64,000 nt of DNA from an uncultured Pseudoalteromonas sp. (GCA_947493455.1 CANLRB010000006.1:186001-250000), one strand, 5' to 3'; positions 50,401 through 59,334 are shown, counted from the first letter of the stretch. Program-made: numbers and translations. The notes: generated by a model not told the origin, from the letters alone.

Positions 50401-52568
50401 CGTACAAAGTCATAACTACTTTCTTGTTGCGGAATAAGTTTTGACCAAAAAACATTTTCTTTCTCTGAGTGATTGTATGAAAAATCATGTTTTGCATCGT
50501 ACACAAACGGCATTAAACCTTGCGCAGTTAAACGGTTAATCGTGACTGGCGGTAGTTTTTTATAGCTACCACTGTTTTGCTTATCTTCCGCTAACACACT
50601 TGCTAAATTAGCGTTGTAAGCTAAAACGAGTGGGTGCAAAGGTGTTATATATTCCTGTTCAGCAAACTCTGCAAAACCAATATTCACCAAGGTTTTTTGA
50701 GCTTCGCTTAATGGCGCATTAAAGGGTATTTGGTTAATCTCTTGTTGGTAAGCCGCTACAATTTTTGTGATAATTTGTTGTAACTCACTGCCCCAACCTG
50801 CTAGGCTAATAAGCGTTTTTGTTTTGTGTAAGTAATCGAATAAATCGCGATACGCTAAAAATAACTCGCTATATACGCCTTCTATGTCATGCAGTAGTGT
50901 TTGCCCATTAGTCTGCTTACTTAAAATAGCGCTATCAGTGAGCTCAGCTTCATATTGCAGTAAGGTTAAACGCTTTGCTTTTGGAGCTATTTCTTTACCA
51001 TCTATTTGGACTTTATTTTTGCTGCGATTAAATTGCCCATAGTAATCATCTTCAAATAAATGGTTGAAGCGACCTTGGTCCAGCAGCAGTGGTAGTGATA
51101 AAGAGTCTGTTGATACTTCGCCTTCAACATTAAATGTCAGTTTTGTTTCTTTACCCTCTACCGTAAAACATACCTCGTCTGACTCACTGGCAAGCTTTTT
51201 AAAATCAACCGTAGCAAACTCTTGGTTACTAAAACACTCTTCGTTTTTTTGTACGGTAGCAGCATTACCCTCTTCAGCTATTTGTAGGGAGTTATCGTCT
51301 GTTTGTAGTGTGACGTACTGCTTTCTCTTATCAGGTTCAACTAAAAAGTTGTGTTTGAAACCTTCTTCAAAAAAGTCACCTTTTCGCAGTACTAAAATTT
51401 TAAATTTGTGGGTTTCTTTGGGTTTATCAGTTTTAACTTGTACTGCAATATATCTTGCTTGCCCGTTAAAGCTGCCTGTTACAATTGCACGGCTTCGCAC
51501 ACCGCCTAAATTTTTAATTGTGACTACTGCTTTTTGCTCGTAGTTATCATGCTGCACCGAACAATAACTGTCTTTTAGTTTTTGTTTTATAAAGCTTAAA
51601 TCTAACTCAAACGCATTTTGTTCTGCTTCTAACAATAACAGTATATGGTTTTCTCTAAGACCTGCACCGCTCTCTGTTTTGGTTTTTGTTACATACTCCA
51701 AATGCGGGGCTTTTATACTCTCAAGCTCTAATAGCTCGGTACGGTTTTTGTCTTGCTCAGCTAAACATTCGCCTAGATCTAGCGTTGTTTTATATCGTTC
51801 AACATCATCTTTTGGAAAATGTTCTTTAACGAACTTTTCGCCTAAGTCTTCCGCGGCGAGTTTATCTTCTAGCTCATTAGGGAAATGATGGGTAATAAAA
51901 TCGAGCTTATCACTTAACTTACTATTTAACTCTAGGCGTTCTCTAATCGCGTCTTTATCATCCCAAGTTCCCTTAATGAGCTGCTCATCTCGAAGTCTAC
52001 CTGTTTCTTCAAAACGTAAATCACCGTCGGCAATCGCATAATAAAGTTTTTCAAAGCCAAACATAGTGGCTTCGTCTTCAAGTATTTCTTCAAAGCTAAA
52101 ATCAAGTAGGCATTCGGAAATTTGTGCTAGGTCACCATTTTGGTCAATTAACCCATGTAAAAGCTGCTTGATTTGTTGTGGGTGCCAAACAGCACCTTGT
52201 TGCGCAACGTCTTCGGTTGAGTTTTTTAGCGTATCAAGTAACGAATTATGTATAACAAGTAAAGCAGTGCCCTTAGTTTCGCCTTCAAGAGCTGAAACTT
52301 CATCACGTAAATGTGCAATGTAGTTTTCGGTAAAGTTTTCACCTTCATACACAGGGATTAGCTCAACATCACCATACTTTAATGTAGGTAAGTCGATACC
52401 TTTTACATTAATGTGTGTTTGTGATTCTTTGGTAAACGCTTGATAAAGCTTATACCCTTTCTCTGCGTCAGGGCATGTGAACTGGTATCTGAAACCAACT
52501 TTGACTTCATTATTCGCCCACTCGTTAAAATGCGCGACTAAAAATTCCTCAAACTGTTTTTCTAACAT
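47496..52568 (-). CDS. dptH: DptH/DndH, FtsK/HerA-type translocase of PT-dependent restriction
   Basis: A protein of about 1690 residues, in the normal DndH range. The C-terminal 300 residues form an FtsK/HerA ATPase: Walker A LLIGGTTGSGKSEALNTIL near residue 1535, Walker B PWWVLVLDEYADLT, and ARAAGIHLIIATQKPSGDV. The rest is a long scaffold with a probable nuclease-like region. With DptF and DptG it attacks DNA lacking phosphorothioate. The ATG at 52568 opens MLEKQFEEFLVAHF; a GTG seven codons earlier also reads in frame. It overlaps dptG by about 20 bases. Confidence 0.92.
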   Translation of the reverse strand: MLEKQFEEFLVAHFNEWANNEVKVGFRYQFTCPDAEKGYKLYQAFTKESQTHINVKGIDLPTLKYGDVELIPVYEGENFTENYIAHLRDEVSALEGETKGTALLVIHNSLLDTLKNSTEDVAQQGAVWHPQQIKQLLHGLIDQNGDLAQISECLLDFSFEEILEDEATMFGFEKLYYAIADGDLRFEETGRLRDEQLIKGTWDDKDAIRERLELNSKLSDKLDFITHHFPNELEDKLAAEDLGEKFVKEHFPKDDVERYKTTLDLGECLAEQDKNRTELLELESIKAPHLEYVTKTKTESGAGLRENHILLLLEAEQNAFELDLSFIKQKLKDSYCSVQHDNYEQKAVVTIKNLGGVRSRAIVTGSFNGQARYIAVQVKTDKPKETHKFKILVLRKGDFFEEGFKHNFLVEPDKRKQYVTLQTDDNSLQIAEEGNAATVQKNEECFSNQEFATVDFKKLASESDEVCFTVEGKETKLTFNVEGEVSTDSLSLPLLLDQGRFNHLFEDDYYGQFNRSKNKVQIDGKEIAPKAKRLTLLQYEAELTDSAILSKQTNGQTLLHDIEGVYSELFLAYRDLFDYLHKTKTLISLAGWGSELQQIITKIVAAYQQEINQIPFNAPLSEAQKTLVNIGFAEFAEQEYITPLHPLVLAYNANLASVLAEDKQNSGSYKKLPPVTINRLTAQGLMPFVYDAKHDFSYNHSEKENVFWSKLIPQQESSYDFVRSLVKDKVNKFAAAFKHLFVAGNKTTLIINSVNNQQNKEVFLGLIDYIKLKKDKVTNIHVNLYDEAESYCWFDMFADTASYDELKELCELNKGPAKTQADSIIDLLRTRLTYSKFTHDKGEKAQAYAHMSFFKNNERVQATDVDVLKQTTGVACHGLMPGEAATNKNGRYYTAFGLNGIDTREAPHLALIAKYSGLVKPARSQHEEYNASRSQALVVTEEFKTLLERSYENSIWTIIIDPKVTLEFFDSQKNMVLIHYSDNYTNSVNYDAITVTKQTGLYNKVLESDNGGIIEEFNAFNGEWLLNLVTANDNERKEKRGIICAYKYVNCLLAKSDITWVPLSIAEVIRVAGNLGLNMADSDLSRLAQGFKKGVISDDILFVGFKDQQIILLPVEVKTGKRQTHSKGVKQAQELKSYFESLLGQQTLAGHLYRGLFMRQVLMQIDKYKLYNVYENDYFDAIEDNSAYWLQGDYQLAELTDYPAGLLFVNVEDTDFTHAVFTPIQNILKVELPAACLSHWVKTPMKTLFKELTPAKLHHINERYILEAEATTQLVVFDEKATSEEHDAAESGQKTSTSGSRVIELGDLGYLTEVKSEQQTLSHVAEPNKPLVKRKTMSEEELEALYQRVIDCYYSYNIPVTKPITEAPYVEGPASILFRVELNPGTDPRKLFEKSQALKLDLKLEQEQEVGFAIDKGCVTFDVPKNDEQRYYVDQNDIWPAWQRPENALEVPLGEDRFGNVVKINFSSSNCPHLLIGGTTGSGKSEALNTILYGMCEHYSDADLKLMLIDPKGTELNDFEKYPHLLGQIGWDDEDALTLLTQAVEEMQSRYKQFKEQGVRSLPDYNAIVAKESRIPWWVLVLDEYADLTSDKDMKKDIEAELKRLAQKARAAGIHLIIATQKPSGDVISTNLRSNLPAQLALRVKNGTESRVILDEQGAEVLNGKGDAYLKSEGKLVRIQCARIQLKQEV

Positions 52569-53895
52569 ACACTGCATCCCCGCTGTCACTCATTCTTTCT
52601 ACATTACCCATGCGCTCATAAAAATCGATTAAGGTTTGTTGGCTTTGTTTATCAAAAAATACTCCTCTGGCTTCAAACTCTTTTATAAGCTCGTGAAAAC
52701 GAAGTTTGTCTTGTGTGCCTATTGCCAGGTTTGTAAGTAACACAACTAAATCTTGATTAAAGGTAAGTACTTGCCCTGCTTTACCCCTTTTTTGAATAAA
52801 AGGGTTTAGGATATGATTAACCATGCCTTTTACAGGTGTTTCATTATATTGCGCTAGTCGCCCTGTTTTTCTATCAAACTGGGCATAGGTAACTTTTAAC
52901 AAAGCGTTAATAGCGTCTTCAATGCTATCTTGGTTTTGCCAAATTTGTTCGTTGTTAAAGCGTTTCGCAGTGACACGCTGCTGTACAAACTCATTTCCGA
53001 ATTGGTTAAGCTTGGCTAACGTACTTTGTTGATCATCACTGTTTTGTTCATTTAACTCAGTATAAAGCTGCCAAAGCGGGCGAATATTATCATTTGGCTG
53101 TAGCGCTTCATTCATAAATAAATACGGGAACAAAAAGTGTATATATTCGTGGAGTTGTTTATATCCAAAAGTCTTTACTTGTGTGCGCTCTTCACTTGCT
53201 CTTTCGTTATCTAATATAAAAAAGCATGGCTTACTTTTAGGCTCGCCGTTGGTCCAATCTTTTATATTTAGTGCTGTTTGCGCAATATAAAGAAAGCCAT
53301 ACAACCTAATCATCGCATTAAAGTTATTAAGTAAGTAATGGGGGTGGTCGTTTAAGAAGGCTAAGTCTTTTTGAAAGTAAGTAGTCAAAAACGGTAGATA
53401 GGTGGGCAATTTTTTATACTTTGGTTCAGCTTTTTTACCTGTTACATAAAAGCTATCAAACTCATTTTTAATTTCTTTCTCTAAAAAGTTTAATTCACTC
53501 GCTGGTGACTTAGATAGGCTAAAGCCATTTAATAAGCCCGCGAACATCGAACCCATTTTTTTATCATTTTCACTAATTTCTTTTTCTACTGCTTTAAAAA
53601 TCAGTAGTTCTGGTGACACTGTATAAAGTTGGTCGTTCTCAAAGTACATTTTCTCAAGCACTGACCATAGCTCAACTTCGTCTACTTTTTCTGTAATGCG
53701 TTTTTCACACAGATCTTTAAAGTTATCAGCGTTTTCTTTGACTAGTGCTTTGTCGTAAAGCAGATGAACAAAAAAGCCAAGTATTGTGTCCCAACAAAAC
53801 TTGTAGTGCTTGTCTTTAGTTCTCAAAGGTAAAAATGAGCCAAATCCATTTTTATCTGGTGGTGTTAGTGTTTCTTTTAACATATTAAATACCAC
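52549..53895 (-). CDS. dptG: DptG/DndG, subunit of PT-dependent restriction complex
   Basis: A 448-residue protein between dptF and dptH, overlapping both. It starts MVFNMLKETLTPPDKNGFGS and contains PHYLLNNFNAMIRLYGFLYI and HEYIHFLFPYLF. No catalytic motif is visible. Position, length and order (F-G-H) identify it as DptG, which is essential for restriction with the other two. An alternative start four codons in (MLKETL) is possible. Confidence 0.88.
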   Translation of the reverse strand: MVFNMLKETLTPPDKNGFGSFLPLRTKDKHYKFCWDTILGFFVHLLYDKALVKENADNFKDLCEKRITEKVDEVELWSVLEKMYFENDQLYTVSPELLIFKAVEKEISENDKKMGSMFAGLLNGFSLSKSPASELNFLEKEIKNEFDSFYVTGKKAEPKYKKLPTYLPFLTTYFQKDLAFLNDHPHYLLNNFNAMIRLYGFLYIAQTALNIKDWTNGEPKSKPCFFILDNERASEERTQVKTFGYKQLHEYIHFLFPYLFMNEALQPNDNIRPLWQLYTELNEQNSDDQQSTLAKLNQFGNEFVQQRVTAKRFNNEQIWQNQDSIEDAINALLKVTYAQFDRKTGRLAQYNETPVKGMVNHILNPFIQKRGKAGQVLTFNQDLVVLLTNLAIGTQDKLRFHELIKEFEARGVFFDKQSQQTLIDFYERMGNVERMSDSGDAVYVRKTV

Positions 53896-55477
53896 TCACT
53901 TCAAATTCATCTTCATCAACTTTTTTGATACCAACGCTGGTATTGCCCTTCACTATTTTCAGTGTATTAACTCTATTTGCGACTTTAGAAATGTCTTCTA
54001 CTAATTCATCTAACAGAACGACTGTATTTTTATCGTGTTTATTAGGGCGGTAGCCATCTTCTATTCGCTGTATAAGTTCAAGTAAATTAAGAGTCACAGG
54101 TATTGTGAGAGATACGCCCTCTACATTCAGGCACGCTGTAAAGCTGGCCGAAATTTTAGGCTGGTAGTTGCTGATATTTTTATGGTCTGCTTTCACTTCT
54201 AGCTCAGCAACGAGCTGATAGCCGTTTAGTTCTTTTATTAAGTATTGGCTTTTGTCTAGCTGCGGTGCATTACGGTTGTTGTACTTTCTGATTGCTGAGC
54301 GAAGTAAATCATTATAGAAAGGTTTTAACAGTTTTCGTTGCTCAGAACTGTTATCAAAATCTCTATGAAGTTGATAAATTTGTACATATTGCTCAATTAG
54401 TCTTTCACTAAAATCATGAGCAAATTTAGCATGGTAATTATTGCTGAATTCAGCCCCTTTAAGCACATAGAAAAGCCTTAAATATGAAAGCGCGCTTGAT
54501 AATGGTTCAATTCCAAATTGCGTAAGTGAATCGCAATATTCAACAAAAGCTTGGTCGACGAGCCCTAAGTCTTTTTCTATAACAAATGAGTCAATACTCT
54601 TAGTGCGGTTATGCGCAGGATCGAAATCTATCAGTTTGTTGGCTAGTTCATTATCACCACCAGCAAATAGGTTATCAAATAAGTAATTAGGTCCTGCTAT
54701 TAGCGAAAAGGAGAAGTCTAGTAAAGCACGAGCAGTTAAAAACTGATCACGCATTAAACGTGCTTTAAAAAGGAGCTCGATTATGTTGAATTGAACTTCG
54801 GGTACGCTTAACAACTTGTAGTTGGCTTGAATACGACGACTTTCTTTATCTGTGTTCTCTACTATGTCTTTATCTACAAGCTGGTGTATTAAGTTGTCAT
54901 TCGCAGTTAGACGCTGTAAAAACTTTTGTGCAAACTCAGCAGTATAACCAGCTTCATCAATATAAAACTTTGGGTAATCTTCAAAGCTAATAAAGGTTAT
55001 ATTGCCTTCTGCCTTAACACCTTCATACAAATAAGATTTTATTGCTTGTTTAAAGCCTTCGTTTTCACCTTCTTCGGCGTAATTACCAAGCATGCCAGTA
55101 TTAATACCGACCACAAGTGGGTAAATACCTTCATCAAAGTCACTAAATACTTTATCTAATGTTTGAATGGCATTTTTATTTGGTTCGAAGCTATGTGTAG
55201 CGTCTAAATGAAATTTTATACGTGCATCAAATTGCTTTTTAAATTTAGTAAGTAATTCAGATTTACCATCACCACTACTACCACATAGAAAGAAAATTTC
55301 TTTGGAACCAGAAGCCATACTTGAAAGCTGCTTTTTAACATCAACTTCAATTGGCATTTCAATGTAGAGCTCTTTTTTTATTCTTCGATGAAGATTAGTT
55401 TTATCTTCACTTCTTTCTGTAGATACGGCATAGGGAGATGCCATAGACATTACGCTGAGTGCTTCTTTTAACCGCAT
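53885..55477 (-). CDS. dptF: DptF/DndF, ATPase subunit of PT-dependent restriction
   Basis: A 530-residue P-loop ATPase. It begins MRLKEALSVMSMASPYAVST and has Walker A in FFLCGSSGDGKSELLTKFKK near residue 62. The following region, YPLVVGINTGMLGNYAEE, is characteristic of DptF. It is the first gene of the minus-strand operon dptF-dptG-dptH-membrane protein-DGQHR. An 11-base overlap joins it to dptG. A terminator of the upstream gene lies at 55590-55636, so the operon promoter should be in 55478-55590. Confidence 0.9.
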   Translation of the reverse strand: MRLKEALSVMSMASPYAVSTERSEDKTNLHRRIKKELYIEMPIEVDVKKQLSSMASGSKEIFFLCGSSGDGKSELLTKFKKQFDARIKFHLDATHSFEPNKNAIQTLDKVFSDFDEGIYPLVVGINTGMLGNYAEEGENEGFKQAIKSYLYEGVKAEGNITFISFEDYPKFYIDEAGYTAEFAQKFLQRLTANDNLIHQLVDKDIVENTDKESRRIQANYKLLSVPEVQFNIIELLFKARLMRDQFLTARALLDFSFSLIAGPNYLFDNLFAGGDNELANKLIDFDPAHNRTKSIDSFVIEKDLGLVDQAFVEYCDSLTQFGIEPLSSALSYLRLFYVLKGAEFSNNYHAKFAHDFSERLIEQYVQIYQLHRDFDNSSEQRKLLKPFYNDLLRSAIRKYNNRNAPQLDKSQYLIKELNGYQLVAELEVKADHKNISNYQPKISASFTACLNVEGVSLTIPVTLNLLELIQRIEDGYRPNKHDKNTVVLLDELVEDISKVANRVNTLKIVKGNTSVGIKKVDEDEFEVSGI

Positions 55478-55796
55478 TATTCAAACCTTTAAAAACGCGG
55501 TTAATTACCGTTTAACCGCTCCATGGTTACAATATACAAAAATGTAACACATATACTATTGATTAAAAACAAATAATTATTGCTTAAACAAAAAAGCCCA
55601 TCTAAGTAACGGGTTTGAATTACTTAGGTGGGGCTTTACACATAAACAAACAAGGGTTCTTTGGCGGGATTATCCAAGGAACGGTGATAGTTTAAAATAA
55701 GTTAACTGAATGCTTTCTTAACAGCAGTTCGTTTTGCTTTAAAAATTCGATTTTGTTTATTTCATCTCGTTTGTTTCATCTTGCCTATTGAATGCG
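55478..55796. other. dptF promoter region and upstream terminator
   Basis: A 319-base gap with no gene. The left part should hold the dptF promoter (CAATATACAAAAATGTAACAC region), though no clear boxes are seen. The terminator at 55590-55636 closes the zinc-ribbon gene to the right. This is the right border of the defence island. Confidence 0.5.
55590..55636 (-). terminator. Intrinsic terminator (minus strand)
   Basis: Read on the minus strand, AAGCCCCACCTAAGTAA pairs with TTACTTAGATGGGCTT, followed by TTTTTT: a long stem with a T-run. It serves the zinc-ribbon gene at 55797-56186. Confidence 0.85.
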
Positions 55797-56186
55797 CTAC
55801 GACATCAGCGCGAGCAATATACTAGGTTCAAGAGCAAGTAGCGCATGACTGTAACGGCTTGGTATTTTATAGTGTGCGTAAAATTGTTTGGCTTGTTGCT
55901 CTGTCATTAAAATGCCGTGGCATGTATGGCAGTAATTAACATCAAAATGCGCGGTGTGCTTATTGGTTAAATTGCAACAGCCGTGAGGGCATTGCATCGT
56001 TGTTTCACTTGACTGTGCGGTTTTGATTAGTTCGGCAAAGTCGCTGTATTTAAACTTGCTATCAAGGGCCAGCCCTTTGATATATTTATTTGGTAACCAA
56101 TTAGTTTTACATTCTCTGCATCCGTACCCTATTTCACCGGTACCTTGCCAAAGGGTGAGTTCGCCTTTTTCACAATGACATTTCAT
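55797..56186 (-). CDS. Zinc-ribbon (zf-TFIIB-like) protein
   Basis: A 129-residue protein with two Cys-rich ribbons: KCHCEKGEL with GYGCRECKTNW at residues 2-30, and TMQCPHGCC with YCHTCHGILM near residues 63-95. The spacing fits zinc ribbons of the TFIIB-like kind. Between and after them are helical stretches with FAELIKTAQ and QAKQFYAHYKIP. Probably a cytoplasmic zinc protein; function unknown. Followed by a clear terminator. Confidence 0.72.
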   Translation of the reverse strand: MKCHCEKGELTLWQGTGEIGYGCRECKTNWLPNKYIKGLALDSKFKYSDFAELIKTAQSSETTMQCPHGCCNLTNKHTAHFDVNYCHTCHGILMTEQQAKQFYAHYKIPSRYSHALLALEPSILLALMS

Positions 56187-56263
56187 AAACGCCTCTCCAT
56201 GTTGTTTCTAGTTTTGTTGTTCGTTCGTGTAACTATTCGTGTATTCTTTGGTGTTTTGATATA

Positions 56264-56293
56264 AAAAAGCACCTGCTGGTTGGGGCAAGTGCT
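56264..56293 (-). terminator. Intrinsic terminator (minus strand), repeated element copy 1
   Basis: On the minus strand GCACTTGC-CCCAACCA-GCAGGTGC is followed by TTTTTT. It closes the small membrane-peptide gene at 56351. The same hairpin with identical loop recurs at 58614-58643. Confidence 0.85.
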
Positions 56294-56350
56294 CGGTTGG
56301 GATAAATGTAAATGCTTTTCGATGTAGCGATATTTTTAATCGCTTTTAAG

Positions 56351-56530
56351 TTATCGCGTAAGGAGTTTATAGACTCCGGCAATAACGCCACCAGCAACAA
56401 CAGCGGTTGCTAAACCTGCGGCGAACAATGCGCCGACAATCGCGCCAAATACGCCGATTACGGTCCAAACTTCAATTAGGTTTGACGCTTCAAGTTCTAA
56501 GTTTTGTTCTACGTTTGCTACTGTTGCCAT
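56351..56530 (-). CDS. 59-residue Gly/Ala-rich membrane peptide
   Basis: A small protein: an acidic start (MATVANVEQNLELEASNLIE), then a Gly/Ala/Val-rich hydrophobic region of about 35 residues (GVFGAIVGALFAAGLATAVV) ending GVYKLLTR. The ATG at 56530 is preceded by AAGGAACACC; the longer frame lacks support. The hydrophobic core resembles the 47-residue family at 19133, 28451 and 29525 (AGLATAVVAG against AGMASALVVG), so it may be a distant member. A strong terminator follows. Confidence 0.72.
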   Translation of the reverse strand: MATVANVEQNLELEASNLIEVWTVIGVFGAIVGALFAAGLATAVVAGGVIAGVYKLLTR

Positions 56531-56774
56531 GATGGTGTTCCTTAATGATTGTGCCTGTTTGCTTGGTTGAAAGAATAACGTGTTTAGCACAGTTTATTTT
56601 GACTTAGTGCCGAGCGGTCAATTGTGGTGATTACTGGTCAAAAGCGTGAGATGAATTATTTTTGCCATAAAAAGCGGGCGATATGTACCCAATTTTGCCT
56701 TTTAGTGTTGCGAGGTACAGTGAGTTTTGCCATAGTGCTTATAGAGCATACATTGAATACTAGGTCGTACGTCT

Positions 56775-58203
56775 ATGCCATCATCCGATGAACTATTTCT
56801 ATTTAACGACGCAACAAATGAAAACACCTTCGAAGGCGAAGAGCAGCAGCTTCAACAAAAAGCGAATACTTGGCATATGCTGGTGGTTGATGATGATGAG
56901 CAAATTCACCAAATCACCCAATTAGTGTTGAGCGGCTACAAATACCAAGGCCAGTCTGTCACCTTGAATCATGCCTTTGGTAAAGATGAGGCACTTGCAA
57001 AACTAAAAGAAAACCCACAAATATGCGTTATTTTACTTGATGTGGTCATGAGTACGGATGACGAAGGCCTTGAATGCGCCAAAGCAATTCGTGAAGAGCT
57101 CAATAATGTTAACGTACGAATTTATTTTGCGAACGGGTCAACCAAGCACAACCCCAGAGCATGAGGTCATGCTCAATTATGACATTAACGATTACAAGTC
57201 TAAAACTGAGCTCACCCGAGCCCGCTTATTTAATTCGATTACGTCTGCAATTCGAACTTATCAACATTTAATAAAACTCGATGATTTAGCATCGCAACTG
57301 GGTCAGTTTAACCTGCAATTAGAACAAAAAGTAAAGCAGCGCACACAAGAGCTCGAAAAATCTAATCTTGAACTCACCGCCGCACTCAATGAGTTAACGC
57401 AAACCAAAGCACTCATGCAAGAGCAGCAGCAACAGCTTATTCACTCCGAAAAGCTTGCATCGATTGGCCAATTAGCTGCAGGCGTTGCACATGAAATTAA
57501 CACACCGCTTGGTTATGTATCCAGTAATATGGAAACGCTAAAAGATTACCTATCAACTATGCGCCAGTCCTGGAAATTAATTGAACGCCACGCCCCAGAG
57601 CAATTTGAAAAGTTAAACGAGCAGTACGATCTCGACTACATCTGTGATGATGCGACTGAACTAGTTGAAAGTGTGTTTAGCGGGCTAAAACGCATAAAAT
57701 CAATATCGGGCGATCTCGGTAACTATAGCCAGTTAGAAAAATCGCCCAGCAATAATGTTGATATTCATGACGACGTTATTCAACTCGCTCTCAATATGGT
57801 GTATAGCGAATTACACAATAACGTGACAATTGATTATACGCCATCTCGCTTACCATCAATTACGTGTTACCCTATTGAATTAAGCCAAGTCATCGTTAAT
57901 TTATTGCTCAATGCGAATGATGCCATTGCAATGCAAGCAGGTATTGAGGGGCTCATCACTATTAACACCCACGTGAAAGAGCATTATTTATATATTCAAG
58001 TAAATGACAATGGCTGCGGCATGGATGATGCGACCCTTAAAAAATTATTTGACCCCTTCTTTACAACTAAGCCTATAGGCTCTGGTACAGGGCTTGGCTT
58101 GTCAATTTCACATAAAATTGTCGACATACATGGTGGTAAACTAACTGTCGAAAGTGAGCTAAATAAAGGCAGCACCTTTAGCATTGCGATACCACTTAGG
58201 TAA
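56775..58203 (+). pseudogene. Response-regulator/histidine-kinase hybrid broken by a +1 frameshift
   Basis: Two overlapping frames make one protein. The first (56775-57164) is a receiver domain: MLVVDDDEQIHQITQLVL, phospho-acceptor Asp in ILLDVVMS, and NNVNVRI. The second, from about 57121, continues ILRTGQPSTTPEHEV and DINDYKSKTELTRARLF, a linker typical of DUF3369-like regulators. It then has a coiled coil and a kinase with the phospho-His in GVAHEINTPLGY, N-box LLLNANDAI, and GSGTGLGLSISHKIV. One extra T in GAATTTATTTTG (about 57118-57130) would explain the shift. The full protein would be about 475 residues. Two coupled genes cannot be excluded, but the junction falls inside a conserved stretch. 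Confidence 0.75.
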
Positions 58204-58208
58204 AAACA

Positions 58209-58242
58209 AAAAAGCACTTACTAATAAAAGTAAGTGCTTTTT
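58209..58242 (+). terminator. Intrinsic terminator after the hybrid kinase gene
   Basis: AAAAAGCACTTAC (58209-58221) pairs with GTAAGTGCTTTTT (58230-58242) over an 8-base loop. Confidence 0.9.
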
Positions 58243-58264
58243 GGGTTGGGTTTGAATTCAGTTA

Positions 58265-58291
58265 AAAAAACACCTGCATTAAGCAGGTGCA
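58265..58291 (-). terminator. Intrinsic terminator (minus strand)
   Basis: On the minus strand GCACCTGC-TTAAT-GCAGGTG is followed by TTTTTTT. It lies 41 bases after the stop of the 61-residue gene at 58332 and supports that gene. Confidence 0.88.
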
Positions 58292-58331
58292 ACAGGCGTT
58301 GAATCTAAATTTGGATAAAGAACTTAAATAC

Positions 58332-58517
58332 TCAACTGTGTCTTAAGGGAGACCCTAAAATTAAATAGCTTATTAAAATGGTCGCTACTAAACCTAAAAT
58401 AACTATGTGATTACTCTCAATACCTACTCTGACCAAGCCTGTTGGAACAAGTTCAATATTTTCGCTAATTTTTTTAATTAATAAATGCAATGCCAAAATC
58501 ATACCTGCCCCGCTCAC
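58332..58517 (-). CDS. 61-residue membrane protein, function unknown
   Basis: A small protein with two hydrophobic segments, residues 3-15 and 33-54 (SNHIVILGLVATILISYLIL), and a short tail GSPLRHS. A strong minus-strand terminator shortly downstream makes it a credible gene, though the ribosome site is poor. No family is recognised. Confidence 0.55.
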   Translation of the reverse strand: MSGAGMILALHLLIKKISENIELVPTGLVRVGIESNHIVILGLVATILISYLILGSPLRHS

Positions 58518-58613
58518 CGCATTGCTGTCATAACAGCCTTCAAAAACGGTTTAACAAATCACTTATTTAATTAGTCGCAAACGAAAGTGAGAAAGTTTAA
58601 ATTAAATAGAAAT

Positions 58614-58643
58614 AAAAAAGCACTTGCTGGTTGGGGCAAGTGC
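58614..58643 (-). terminator. Orphan intrinsic terminator, repeated element copy 2
   Basis: On the minus strand GCACTTGC-CCCAACCA-GCAAGTGC is followed by TTTTTTA. The stem is perfect, and TCCCAAC is also shared just upstream with the copy at 56264. No open frame precedes it. Confidence 0.8.
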
Positions 58644-59093
58644 GAAGTTGGGAGTATATAATTTGGTACAGCGTGATTAATCTAGTCGACCTTGGTAAGG
58701 AAGAATTTATTTCGCAGTTTTTTATTTATTTTTCAATTTACTGCGAAGTAAAATCAATCACTCTTTCAGTGTGTGCAATAATATAATATCTAACCTTGTG
58801 TTTCCTACAAAAGTGAAAAGCGGCGAATAAACATGATAATCGGTTAATTGACGTGTTTCTGCCGTTATCGATTTCTTTATTGCCTGTTTTAAAACCAACA
58901 TGGTGGGCGAAGCTTTAAAGCGATCCGATTTTAAAATAAGTGTTTATTGCAAAACGGTGTACAACGATTGTGCCGAAAAAATGAATATTATTTTTCGATT
59001 TAGAGTAATAATCGCACAGCGACTTACAATGAGGTTTAACATTAGACTAGGTTTACTGAATGGTAACGGCACGTGTTTAAACTATGTAAGTAA

Positions 59094-59149
59094 GGTAAAA
59101 ACGGGCCGATTTAGATGCAAGTGCCTGTGATCAAAATCTAAATCAGCCC
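59094..59149 (-). terminator. Terminator-like hairpin (minus strand)
   Basis: On the minus strand GGGCTGATTTAGAT pairs with ATCTAAATCGGCCC, followed by GTTTTTACC. The stem is 13-14 bp with one mismatch. It lies 190 bases after the gene at 59335 and may end its transcript. Confidence 0.55.
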
Positions 59150-59334
59150 AACCATGAAAACGATACTTTATAAATACAAAGTTAAATAAACCGTTAATTG
59201 GCAAACAGTAGTGGTCTTTTTGCTTGCTTGATTGTCAGCATAACCCAGTGCGTTTTTGCATTAGATAAAAAGTGGCCAACGGCAAGTGCCGGTGTTTAAC
59301 GGTCAATACGGTCTATTTTGTTAGCGGAAGCGGA

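Larger units (their letters stand above)
58518..59334. other. Long intergenic region with an orphan terminator repeat
   Basis: Over 800 bases without a convincing gene; a 76-codon plus-strand frame at 58900 has poor composition and no ribosome site. It contains a copy of the hairpin found at 56264 (58614-58643) with no gene directly before it, and a second hairpin at 59103-59149. A small RNA or a decayed peptide gene could lie on the minus strand between about 58650 and 58800. Confidence 0.5.

Noticed and set aside
50000-52400. Plus-strand frames opposite dptH rich in Ser, Leu and Lys
   Set aside because: They are typical antisense translations of the dptH coding strand and lack ribosome sites.
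34592-55477. The island considered as an integrated prophage
   Set aside because: No capsid, tail, terminase or phage integrase genes are present; the genes are restriction and modification components.
58900-59130. A 76-codon plus-strand frame
   Set aside because: Biased composition (many Arg, Lys and Asn), no ribosome site, and it overlaps a minus-strand terminator-like hairpin.
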